Shown piece by piece: positions 20,578-27,637 of a stretch of DNA of 42,713 nt. Both the position numbers and the translations under genes were made by a program. The notes beneath the pieces are model-generated. The model was not told the DNA's origin, searched no databases, and saw nothing but the letters and a program-made list of their open reading frames with translations. This DNA is from a virus, in the IMG/VR virus record IMGVR_UViG_3300042564_000530, positions 1 to 42,713 of that record; one strand, given 5' to 3'. Numbering within the stretch: the first letter of the stretch is position 1; each line of letters opens with the position of its first letter.

Positions 20578-20816
20578 CCACAGAGATGATCTGGAGCGCC
20601 GCGCTCTCCGCCGTCATGGCCCTGATCGGCTGGGTTTTGAAAGGCCACGCCGACGAGGTGAAGCGCCTGCAAATCCTGTTGAACCGCACTCGCGAGGATA
20701 TGGCCCGTGACTACGTCACGCGAGCCGACGTGCATGCCGACATCAACCGGGTCATCCAGCGCATCGACAACCTCGACGCAAAGATCGACCGACTGCTGCA
20801 AGGGATGGCAAAATGA
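20574..20816 (+). CDS. Inner-membrane protein with coiled coil, spanin/holin-like, 80 aa
   Basis: One N-terminal membrane segment (residues 5-22, MIWSAALSAVMALIGWVL) followed by a highly charged coiled coil (HADEVKRLQILLNRTREDMA, then DINRVIQRIDNLDAKIDRLL). This is the shape of an inner-membrane spanin (Rz-like) or an XhlA-type lysis helper. The next gene, overlapping by four bases, encodes a short lipoprotein, so the pair could be a two-component spanin. Alternatively the inner-membrane partner is the 143-aa protein at 22333. Inferred from topology and order only. Confidence 0.55.
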   Translation: MTTEMIWSAALSAVMALIGWVLKGHADEVKRLQILLNRTREDMARDYVTRADVHADINRVIQRIDNLDAKIDRLLQGMAK

Positions 20817-21028
20817 GGCTGGTACTTGTCCTCTTGGTCGCTGGCTGCGGCCCTGTTACGGTGTCGTCGGTGGCTTACACAACGGCCTGCCCGAAGGGGG
20901 ACGCGCAGTGCGAGATCAGACAGAACGCGGAGACGCTTTACTACATGGCGCACGGCGATGCGGCCAACGAACTGCTTTGCTCTGGCGACACGCGGGATGT
21001 TATGGGAGCCTTGTGCTCTGTCTACTGA
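20813..21028 (+). CDS. Small lipoprotein, 71 aa, possible outer spanin
   Basis: MRLVLVLLVAGCG is a complete lipoprotein signal: short basic start, hydrophobic core and lipobox LVAGC with the lipid-accepting cysteine at residue 12. The mature part (GPVTVSSVAYTTACPKGDAQ onwards) has four more cysteines and is hydrophilic. In a Gram-negative host it would be anchored to the outer membrane. With the coiled-coil membrane gene upstream it could be the o-spanin, though o-spanins are usually proline-rich, which this is not. Its last ~50 bases overlap the secreted protein that follows in another frame. Confidence 0.6.
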   Translation: MRLVLVLLVAGCGPVTVSSVAYTTACPKGDAQCEIRQNAETLYYMAHGDAANELLCSGDTRDVMGALCSVY

Positions 21029-21693
21029 CAGCAAGCATCGTTGACGCTCAGGTAACGGGCGACCTGAACACCAACAGCGGCAACACCAACGCGACCATCG
21101 ACAGTGGTAACGTCTCCACCAGCGAGACCAAGAACTATAACGGTGCCGGGTCTGCGCCGTTCTCTACGCCCGTTCCGACAGCCGCTGCGCCGACAGTCAT
21201 GGGTGGCGGTGGCAACGACAGCTGCCTCATTCCCTACCAACAGGCGTTCCAAGTCAGCATCTTCGGCCGCGCTGAGGGGAAGATGGAACAAGACCCAGAG
21301 TGCAACCGCCGCAAGGATGCCCGCCTGCTCGGCACCCCACAAGAAAGTGGTGGCCTTGGCCTGCAGGTCAGTGGTATTTCAATCATGTGCAGTAGCCCGG
21401 AAATCTTCAAGGCGATGGCGTTGGCCAGCACTCCGTGTCCAATTTACTCCATTTCCACGGGCAAGTTACTGGTCGGCAGAGAGGGGTATCTCGCAATGCG
21501 TGACGAACCCCATACTTATGTGATAGGATACGCCAGCGACCGGGCGTTCTGGGACGCCTTTCTACTCATGAACGAGGAGTTACCCGATGTCCTGCCTCAA
21601 GAAAACAGTGGTCCTCTTTTGTCTGAGCGCTTCCGTCGCTCACGCCGATCCGACGATGACCGATCTACAGGGGTCAGCGCAGACAATCCTTAA
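20977..21693 (+). CDS. Secreted Cys-containing phage protein, about 238 aa
   Basis: From TTG 20977 the protein has a signal peptide (MLWRHAGCYGSLVLCLLTAS ending IVDA) and a mature start QVTGDLNTNSGNTNATID. This is followed by a disordered Thr/Pro-rich linker and a core with fixed cysteines (NDSCLIPYQQAFQVSIFGRA, DPECNRRKDARLLG, GISIMCSSPEIFKAMALAST and PCPIYS). This arrangement, signal peptide, 'QVTG-L', then 'C...QVSIFG...DP.C...R.AR.L...C...E.F.AM..A.TPCP', is a family I recall from many marine phages, with unknown role, always near lysis or fibre genes. The start is uncertain (TTG 20977 or GTG 21013). The 107-base overlap with the next gene is large. Confidence 0.7.
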   Translation: MLWRHAGCYGSLVLCLLTASIVDAQVTGDLNTNSGNTNATIDSGNVSTSETKNYNGAGSAPFSTPVPTAAAPTVMGGGGNDSCLIPYQQAFQVSIFGRAEGKMEQDPECNRRKDARLLGTPQESGGLGLQVSGISIMCSSPEIFKAMALASTPCPIYSISTGKLLVGREGYLAMRDEPHTYVIGYASDRAFWDAFLLMNEELPDVLPQENSGPLLSERFRRSRRSDDDRSTGVSADNP

Positions 21694-22336
21694 CCAGCTT
21701 TCTGCCGCTCAGGGGTTGACGGCTGGTGCTACCTACAGCGCAAGTCAGGGCGACATCCTCGCACCGGGCGTCATGCAAACGGCGACCATCACAGAGCAAA
21801 TGCGCCTCGATTACAACGCTGACGTTCAGGGGGTGATCGACGCGACGTACTACAACGCCGAGCTTCTGTTTCAGGATAACTACGCCGCAACGATGGTCAA
21901 TCTCGATAACGCTGTCGATAACCTCGTTGCCGCGACTGCCGTTTTGATGGAGGTCCAAGCCGTCGCCAACATGGCAGCCAACGCCGACACCGTGCAGGAA
22001 CAGATGGCCGTGCAGGCCGTCCTGACCAACAACGATATGACCATCACGGCGGCTGATGTGAGCAACTACAACAACGCTCTCGGCGCTGTGCAGTCCTACG
22101 CTCGAGATGCTGGTGCCTTCCTCGCTGCCTCGCGCAACACGACCATGACCGCAACGGTGGATGCCTACGCAGCCAACAGCGGGGCCAGCCTGTACGGCAC
22201 CACGGTGACCTACTCGGCAACGGCTGACATCCTGAACATCTCCGGCGCTGACGCCTTCGGTCTTGGCATACAAGGACTGCTGCAAGCTAACACTGTGTCG
22301 GTCGAAGATGTCTACGCAGCGGGCTACGGCTCGTGA
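21587..22336 (+). CDS. Secreted helical protein of unknown function, 249 aa
   Basis: Signal peptide MSCLKKTVVLFCLSASVAHA followed by DPTMTDLQG. The mature protein is Ala/Asn/Thr-rich and mainly helical (AATMVNLDNAVDNLVAATAV, LMEVQAVANMAANADTVQEQ). It has no cysteines and no enzymatic motif. It starts inside the previous gene (ATG 21587 preceded by GAGGAG), and the signal peptide cannot be shortened, so both frames are used from 21587 to 21693. Location suggests an exported partner of the 20977 product, perhaps acting on the envelope. Function unknown. Confidence 0.7.
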   Translation: MSCLKKTVVLFCLSASVAHADPTMTDLQGSAQTILNQLSAAQGLTAGATYSASQGDILAPGVMQTATITEQMRLDYNADVQGVIDATYYNAELLFQDNYAATMVNLDNAVDNLVAATAVLMEVQAVANMAANADTVQEQMAVQAVLTNNDMTITAADVSNYNNALGAVQSYARDAGAFLAASRNTTMTATVDAYAANSGASLYGTTVTYSATADILNISGADAFGLGIQGLLQANTVSVEDVYAAGYGS

Positions 22337-22764
22337 GCGAAGAAGCTGAAACCAACGGCCTGCGGATCGCTGGCTTTGACGTGAAGGGCTGGTGGCTTGC
22401 CGCCGCCCTGCCTGCCCTGTCTGGTATCAGCGGCACGATCTATGTGGGCTACGATACAGTCAACCGTTTCTGGGCTGTCGAGGAGAGTGTGGATGGGGTC
22501 TTGGGCGTCGAGAGCCGGGTGCAAACCTTGGAGCAAGCGATACAGGACAATGATGTTCGCGGGCTTGCACCGAAGCTCAGCGCAATCTCGACCCAGATGG
22601 GGACGATCCTTGAGCAACAGAAAGAGTTGATGGACCTTCGTTCCATGGTAGAGAAGTCGGACAGTGTGGCCTCCGGCCTGCAAGGCAAGCTGGAGAAATA
22701 CGACGCCGAGATCGAAGACCTCTGGAAAGCTATGGACGATTTAGTGAGGAACCCAATGCGATGA
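22333..22764 (+). CDS. Membrane protein with long coiled coil, 143 aa, i-spanin-like
   Basis: GTG 22333 start in the GTGA overlap. One membrane segment at about residues 20-41 (WWLAAALPALSGISGTIYVG), then a continuous coiled coil with heptads from residue 50 (VESRVQTLEQAIQDNDVRGL, QQKELMDLRSMVEKSDSVAS, LQGKLEKYDAEIEDLWKAMD). Topology is cytoplasmic N-terminus and periplasmic helical rod, as in inner-membrane spanins, or a virion protein that spans the periplasm. No partner lipoprotein follows immediately; the only lipoprotein in the region is at 20813. Confidence 0.6.
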   Translation: MSEEAETNGLRIAGFDVKGWWLAAALPALSGISGTIYVGYDTVNRFWAVEESVDGVLGVESRVQTLEQAIQDNDVRGLAPKLSAISTQMGTILEQQKELMDLRSMVEKSDSVASGLQGKLEKYDAEIEDLWKAMDDLVRNPMR

Positions 22765-22952
22765 TGAAACTTGAAGCCTTTATCTGGGTGGCGTTCATTG
22801 CTGCCATTGCTGCGATCTTCTGGGTCAGTGGTGATGGCTTCTATCGCTACCCCTGCCAAGACCCGGCTAACTGGAGCGCACTTGAGTGCACTCCCCCCAT
22901 TTGCCTGCGCACTGGTATGTGCGCCACTGACCTGACAGGAGCCTCGCAATGA
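22761..22952 (+). CDS. Small membrane protein with periplasmic Cys cluster, 63 aa
   Basis: A membrane segment (MMKLEAFIWVAFIAAIAAIF) is followed by a short tail with four cysteines (C32, C43, C48, C54) in the pattern PCQDPANWSALECTPPICLR. It may form disulphides in the periplasm. No family recognised. ATGA overlap on both sides. Probably part of the lysis set. Confidence 0.6.
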   Translation: MMKLEAFIWVAFIAAIAAIFWVSGDGFYRYPCQDPANWSALECTPPICLRTGMCATDLTGASQ

Positions 22953-23230
22953 GCAAGAATGACCCAGAGATTATGGAAGCCAAGCTGCGCTACTTCATCG
23001 GCGTTGCTCTTGTGGTGATCTTGGCTGGCACCATCTTCACCATCCTCTACAGCCTTGTCTTCGTGACCCAGCCCCTCGGCGAGTCGAGCGAGAACGACCG
23101 CAAGTTCTTCGAGCTGCTGACCCCCATCGCCTCGTTTATCGTCGGCGCTCTGGGCGGCGTGATGGCGGCGGGCAACAACCGCAACAAGGGTGGCAATGAT
23201 GAGCCGCCGACACAGGAGTACATCGAATGA
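22949..23230 (+). CDS. Two-helix membrane protein, holin candidate, 93 aa
   Basis: Two hydrophobic segments, about residues 16-38 (FIGVALVVILAGTIFTILYS) and 55-74 (FELLTPIASFIVGALGGVMA), with a short polar loop and a charged C-terminal tail (NNRNKGGNDEPPTQEYIE). Size, two-helix topology and the position three genes before the endolysin fit a class II holin that forms the membrane hole for endolysin release. There is no sequence motif to confirm it. Alternative: an unrelated small membrane protein. Confidence 0.6.
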   Translation: MSKNDPEIMEAKLRYFIGVALVVILAGTIFTILYSLVFVTQPLGESSENDRKFFELLTPIASFIVGALGGVMAAGNNRNKGGNDEPPTQEYIE

Positions 23231-23442
23231 TCGGACGCATGGTTGGGATGCTTGTTGGCCGCAAGCTCAAAGAGAAGGCCGTGGACGCAGTGCTGGACAA
23301 GGTGAACCTGCCTGACCCGGTGGAGGGCGCGATCAAGATCGCTGCCACGGGCAACGTCGGTGACCTGCTGGGCAGCATGGGCAAAGACATGGCCATGGAT
23401 GCTGTGCTTGGCGAAGTCGTGAAGAAGAAGCCGAAGAAATGA
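23227..23442 (+). CDS. Small basic helical protein, 71 aa
   Basis: MIGRMVGMLVGRKLKEKAVD, then AVLDKVNLPDPVEGAIKIAA and a Lys-rich ending (VVKKKPKK). The two Gly-rich helices alternate hydrophobic and basic faces, giving amphipathic character. No known family. It might be a membrane-active or antiholin-like peptide between the holin candidate and the nuclease, but this is conjecture. Overlaps neighbours by four bases. Confidence 0.6.
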   Translation: MIGRMVGMLVGRKLKEKAVDAVLDKVNLPDPVEGAIKIAATGNVGDLLGSMGKDMAMDAVLGEVVKKKPKK

Positions 23443-23846
23443 GGTGGATCGTTGCCCTGCTCCTGTCCACGACCTGCGCGACCGCTACGCCCTATGATAT
23501 CACGCGTGTTATCGACGGCGACACTGTGGAGATTGCGGTGGACTTCTTGCCGTCGCCCCTTCCGCCCAAGCTGTCCATCCGTGTGATGGGTATCGACACC
23601 CCCGAGAAGGCACCGCGCGCTCAGTGCGATGCCGAGGCTGAACTCGCTAAGAAGGCCAGCGCGTTCACCAAGAACGCCGTAGCCAACGCCCTTGAGGTCG
23701 ACATCAAAATCCTCAAGTGGGACAAGTACGGTGGTCGTGTGCTGGGCGAGGTCTATCTGGACCACCAGAGCCTCGCCGAAAGTCTCGTCTCCGCCGGGCT
23801 GGCCCGGCACTACAAAGGCGATGCGAAACAATCTTGGTGCGAATAG
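23439..23846 (+). CDS. Secreted thermonuclease (staphylococcal-nuclease fold), 135 aa
   Basis: A Ca-dependent endonuclease of the SNase family that would cleave DNA and RNA in the periplasm or outside the cell. A signal peptide (MRWIVALLLSTTCATA) precedes the OB-fold domain. Key elements by alignment to the family: VIDGDT with D26 and D28, IRVMGIDTPE with Arg48, Asp53 and Glu56, and DKYGGR with Arg100, equivalent to the family's catalytic Arg35, Glu43 and Arg87. All catalytic residues are kept, so it should be active. Two cysteines (63 and 134) could form a disulphide. Located between lysis genes, it may digest host DNA released at lysis or clear viscosity. Confidence 0.88.
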   Translation: MRWIVALLLSTTCATATPYDITRVIDGDTVEIAVDFLPSPLPPKLSIRVMGIDTPEKAPRAQCDAEAELAKKASAFTKNAVANALEVDIKILKWDKYGGRVLGEVYLDHQSLAESLVSAGLARHYKGDAKQSWCE

Positions 23847-23856
23847 GAGAACATAG

Positions 23857-24705
23857 ATGAGCCTGATTACCGTAGACCAGCTGCGTGCCATGATCCCAAA
23901 CAACAAAGAGGTCGAGGCTTGGTGCGAGGAGCTGAACAAGGCACTGCCGAAGTACGACATCACCACCGACCAGCGCATCGCTGGCTTCATCTCGCAGTGC
24001 GCCCATGAGTCGGCGGACTTCACTGCCATGTCTGAGAACCTCAACTACCGTGAGGAGACGCTGAACAAGGTCTTCCCGCGCTACTTCGGCCCCGGCAAGC
24101 GCAACGCGGCAGAGTATGCCAAGAACCCCGAGAAGATCGCCAACTACGTCTACATGGATGAGTTCCGTACCTCGAAGCTGGGCAATACCCAGCCCGGTGA
24201 CGGCTGGCGCTTCCGCGGCCGCGGACTCAAGCAGCTCACTGGCCGTGACAACTACACCCGCTTCGCCAAGGACTACAACATGACGGCGGAAGAAGCCGCT
24301 GTGTGGGTGGAGACCAAGGAAGGTGCGCTCGCCTCGGCTCTGTGGTTCTGGAACACCAACAAGCTGAACGCCATCGCGGACACCGGCAGCGTCCCGGCGC
24401 TCACGAAGAAGATCAACGGCGGCGACATCGGCCTCGCTGATCGTCAGGCCCGCTACACCCGCGCCATGGCCGCACTTGGCGGCAAGATCGCAGCTGCTGC
24501 ACCGGTGACCTCGGCTGTTTCGGAGACACTGCGTCGTGGCTCCAATGGCGATGCGGTCAAGAAGATGCAGGCCAAGCTGGGCCTCGCAGCTGATGGTGAC
24601 TTCGGGCCGGGTACTGAGGCCGCACTCAAGAAGTGGCAGGCCGCAAATGGACTTACTGCCGACGGCGTAGCTGGCCCTAAAACATTGGCTAAACTGCTCG
24701 GTTGA
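23857..24705 (+). CDS. Endolysin: GH19-type lysozyme plus peptidoglycan-binding domain, 282 aa
   Basis: Cleaves the glycan strand of peptidoglycan so the cell bursts. The catalytic domain (about 25-205) has the family signatures QRIAGFISQCAHESADF with Glu51 as general acid and GDGWRFRGRGLKQLTGRDNY (115-134), plus WFWNTNKLNAIAD later, as in chitinase-like GH19 phage lysozymes. The C-terminal part (about 215-282; RRGSNGDAVKKMQAKLG, then DGDFGPGTEAALKKWQAANG, DGVAGPKTLAKLLG) is a PG_binding_1 domain. No signal peptide, so it needs a holin. AGGAGAA precedes ATG 23857. Confidence 0.93.
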   Translation: MSLITVDQLRAMIPNNKEVEAWCEELNKALPKYDITTDQRIAGFISQCAHESADFTAMSENLNYREETLNKVFPRYFGPGKRNAAEYAKNPEKIANYVYMDEFRTSKLGNTQPGDGWRFRGRGLKQLTGRDNYTRFAKDYNMTAEEAAVWVETKEGALASALWFWNTNKLNAIADTGSVPALTKKINGGDIGLADRQARYTRAMAALGGKIAAAAPVTSAVSETLRRGSNGDAVKKMQAKLGLAADGDFGPGTEAALKKWQAANGLTADGVAGPKTLAKLLG

Positions 24706-24740
24706 TGTAAGGTAACTGCAACGCAAACGGAGTACTGCAG

Positions 24741-24842
24741 ATGAAAGCGCCGATGCCTAAGTTCAAGCCCTGCCCGGGCTGCCCCAACCCGAAGAAGTGC
24801 ACCGCCATGGGTAAGTGCATGAAGAAGGCTGCTAAGAAGTGA
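24741..24842 (+). CDS. Cysteine microprotein, 33 aa
   Basis: ATG 24741 with GGAG upstream encodes MKAPMPKFKPCPGCPNPKKC followed by TAMGKCMKKAAKK. Four cysteines (11, 14, 20, 26) in the order CxxC...C...C and seven Lys in the last part suggest a tiny zinc-ribbon or metal-binding basic peptide. Similar CPGCP...KC...GKCM motifs occur in short phage ORFs. The start of the next gene (GTG 24839) overlaps its stop by four bases, supporting a real, co-translated gene. Function unknown. Confidence 0.65.
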   Translation: MKAPMPKFKPCPGCPNPKKCTAMGKCMKKAAKK

Positions 24843-27277
24843 CAACGACTAAGATCGCCGAGTTTAAAGGGACGTTGCCACGCATCTCCCCGGAGCTTCT
24901 TCCGGGGACAGCGGCGCAGATTGCGACCGACGCAAAGCTCTACTCCGGCGATCTTATTCCCATCCCCACACCCGTGGTGGCTGCGGCCGCTGGCCGGACT
25001 GGCACGATCAAGACGCTCTACGCGCTGCGTGATCCGTCGACGAGCGCCCTCAAGTGGCTGACTTGGGCGGGCGAGATCGACATCGCTACCCCTGCGGCAG
25101 ACGAGCTGAACGAGCAGCGGTTCTACTACACCGGCGACGGTACGCCCAAGGTCAGCACCTACGCGCTGGCTACCGCGGGGCTTGCCCCCTACCCGGCCAC
25201 GGGTGGGTACTACGAACTCGGGCTGCCGCTGCCCACAGCGACGCCCACGGCTACGCCGACCTCGTTCACCACGGTCAACTCTGCGAGCTTCGCCCGCGAC
25301 GGCGGCGGCAACGTGACGCTTGTCACTGGCACCGCGCACAACGTCAAAGACGGCGCTCTGGTTACTGTGTCCGGCTTTGCCTACCGCAACGGGACTTACT
25401 CGCGCACCGGCACGACGATCACCGTCACGATCAGCGACCACGGGTTGGTCAACGGCACGCGCATCTACATCGAGTTCACCTCGGGCGGCGCGACGACGAA
25501 CTCCTACGCTGTGACCGTGACGGGGACCAACACCTTCACCGTGGCTGACACTGTGTCAGGCTCCACCTCTGGCGACTGCCGCTGGGACATCCGCGACCTC
25601 AACGTCACCACGACGGCGACGGTCATCAACTCCACGACGCTGACCTACTTCTCGCCCGGGGCGCAGATCGCGCTGACAACAAACACCGACGGTCGTCTCG
25701 ATCTTGGTGGGTTGGTCCAATCGCGCAACTACCTCTACACGTGGTACACGCCGTGGGACGAGGAGTCGATCGGTTCGGAACCGTCGTCCGCCATCTTCAT
25801 CAAGGAAGGCCAGATCGTCACGGTCTCCGGCCTGCCGACTGCACCACCCGCCGGTGACAACTTCATCCGTGGTATCCGCCTCTACCGCACCTTGGCTACG
25901 ACCGCCCAGTCAGCCGAGGCGGACTACTTCCGCTTGGCCACGCTGTGGTTCCCGCAGGCCATCGACGCTGTGGCACGACAGTCAGACGTATCTGCCATCA
26001 GGTTTGCTGAGCCCCACAAGTTCATCGAAGGCGACCGGTTCAAGTTGTCCGGGTGCAGCGAGGCTGGGTTCGACATCACCGGTGGAGTTGTCACCAGCGT
26101 GATCGACAGATTCTCGATCGCCTACGCCCAAGTCGGGACTAACACCGCTATCACATCTGCCACTGGCACGGTCTACTACGACGTGGCTGAGAACCCCCCG
26201 GTGGACGCGGCACGGTACTGGGGCGACGCCTCGTACAACTTCACTGACGATTTCAACTACCGCAGTTTGCTCGACACACTGGCGTCGAACGACTACGACC
26301 CACCGCCTGCCGATCTGCAGGGGATCACGATCATCCAGAACAACATCATGGTCGGGTTCGTGGGCAACGACGTCTACTTCTCCGAGCCGGGCGAGTTCCA
26401 TGCGTGGCCCAACAAGTACAAAATCTCGCTGGAGTACAACATCGTCGGCATGGTCGCCCTTGGTAGCGACCTGCTCGTGATGACTGAGGGCTTCCCTTAT
26501 GTGATCTCCGGGTCCGACCCGGCAGTTCTGTCGACCACGCGGTACTCGACCAACTACCCCTGCCTCAGCAAGCGCAGCATCGTGCAGACCGATGTCGGTG
26601 TGATGTACGCCACCCACGAAGGTCTGGCGCTGGCATCGTTTGTTGGTGGCGTCCAGATCGCCACGGCCCCGGCGCATAGCCCGGACACATGGAACGCAGC
26701 ACTGGACCCTAACACGGTGGTGGGTGCGTTCTACGACAGCATGTACTTCGGCTCGCACAGCACGGGTGCGTTCTTCTACCGCCGCTCTCAGGACGGGCAG
26801 TCCCCCGGCGACTTCGTCGATTATGACCTGACGTTCACCGCCACGTGGTTCGATCCCATCATGGGAGCGCTCTACTACGTCACGGGCACCAATGGTGACA
26901 TCGTGCGTTGGGACGATCCGACCCAGCCAAACGCGGACTACGCGTGGAAGTCCAAGGTGTTCGTGTCGCAGGTGCCGTTCAACCTCGGCGCCGCGCGTGT
27001 AGTCGGTGACTACGCCGGCGTCACACCGTCTCCGATCTGGGGGCAGTATGACGAAGAATGGCAGGATGCCGATGTAACTTGGGACGTGACGGAGCCTGTC
27101 ACCTTCACGCTATATGCGAACAAGACCGCGGTGCTCACGACGACGCGGGCGTCGAGCGATGTGTTCCGACTGCCAGCCGGCTATAAGACGGACACCTACG
27201 AGTTCTCAGTCACGGGCACTGTCCGGGTGCGAGCAGTCCATCTGGGCGAGACACCGGCGTCACTGGCGAGGTCGTAA
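24839..27277 (+). CDS. Large tail protein (nozzle / tail-hub type), 812 aa
   Basis: The GTG start is coupled to the microprotein. The N-terminus reads MTTTKIAEFKGTLPRISPEL, then LPGTAAQIATDAKLYSGDLI. This is the signature of a family of podoviral tail proteins ('F.G..PR..P.LLP...A..A.N..L.SG.L.P') corresponding to tail tubular B / nozzle proteins. The middle (residues 130-260) has Ig-like or beta-domain inserts rich in Thr (VTLVTGTAHNVKDGALVTVS). The C-terminal region (GITIIQNNIMVGFVGNDVYF, then KISLEYNIVGMVALGSDLLV and MTEGFPYVISGSDPAVLS) has beta-propeller-like repeats. Probably the tail nozzle below the neck ring. Confidence 0.75.
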   Translation: MTTTKIAEFKGTLPRISPELLPGTAAQIATDAKLYSGDLIPIPTPVVAAAAGRTGTIKTLYALRDPSTSALKWLTWAGEIDIATPAADELNEQRFYYTGDGTPKVSTYALATAGLAPYPATGGYYELGLPLPTATPTATPTSFTTVNSASFARDGGGNVTLVTGTAHNVKDGALVTVSGFAYRNGTYSRTGTTITVTISDHGLVNGTRIYIEFTSGGATTNSYAVTVTGTNTFTVADTVSGSTSGDCRWDIRDLNVTTTATVINSTTLTYFSPGAQIALTTNTDGRLDLGGLVQSRNYLYTWYTPWDEESIGSEPSSAIFIKEGQIVTVSGLPTAPPAGDNFIRGIRLYRTLATTAQSAEADYFRLATLWFPQAIDAVARQSDVSAIRFAEPHKFIEGDRFKLSGCSEAGFDITGGVVTSVIDRFSIAYAQVGTNTAITSATGTVYYDVAENPPVDAARYWGDASYNFTDDFNYRSLLDTLASNDYDPPPADLQGITIIQNNIMVGFVGNDVYFSEPGEFHAWPNKYKISLEYNIVGMVALGSDLLVMTEGFPYVISGSDPAVLSTTRYSTNYPCLSKRSIVQTDVGVMYATHEGLALASFVGGVQIATAPAHSPDTWNAALDPNTVVGAFYDSMYFGSHSTGAFFYRRSQDGQSPGDFVDYDLTFTATWFDPIMGALYYVTGTNGDIVRWDDPTQPNADYAWKSKVFVSQVPFNLGAARVVGDYAGVTPSPIWGQYDEEWQDADVTWDVTEPVTFTLYANKTAVLTTTRASSDVFRLPAGYKTDTYEFSVTGTVRVRAVHLGETPASLARS

Positions 27278-27624
27278 TGGCGCGATTTACAGGTATCCCC
27301 TCACTGCCACAGATTGGCGTAGAGGAGTGGCAGTTCCGCGTCCTTGGTGCCATGAAGCAAAACATCGAGCTTCTCATCGGCACTCGTGGCGAACAGGACC
27401 TGTCCAGTAGAGCATTGCTAAAATCGTCGGTCGCTATTACCAGTGCACCAGAACCTTCCCTTCGTGCAGTATCTGCTGTAGGATCGGGGTTTACAATCAG
27501 TGGTGCACAGGTGCCGTCCTTGTCCGACTATCAGTTGCTGGTTCGTGACGTGCAATCTCTGACAAATGACGTGGCCCAGCTAAGGGCAGCATTAAATACT
27601 CTGATCTCACAGTTGAGACGCTGA
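27277..27624 (+). CDS. Small tail-associated protein with C-terminal coiled coil, 115 aa
   Basis: Starts MARFTGIPSLPQIGVEEWQF. The opening 'MARF.GIP.LP..G...WQ...L...KQN.ELL.G' recurs in phage proteins near the nozzle gene. The C-terminal third is a clear coiled coil (DYQLLVRDVQSLTNDVAQLR, AALNTLISQLRR). One-base overlap with the nozzle gene. Likely a trimeric minor tail protein or assembly factor. Confidence 0.65.
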   Translation: MARFTGIPSLPQIGVEEWQFRVLGAMKQNIELLIGTRGEQDLSSRALLKSSVAITSAPEPSLRAVSAVGSGFTISGAQVPSLSDYQLLVRDVQSLTNDVAQLRAALNTLISQLRR

Positions 27625-27637
27625 AAGGATACCCGGT

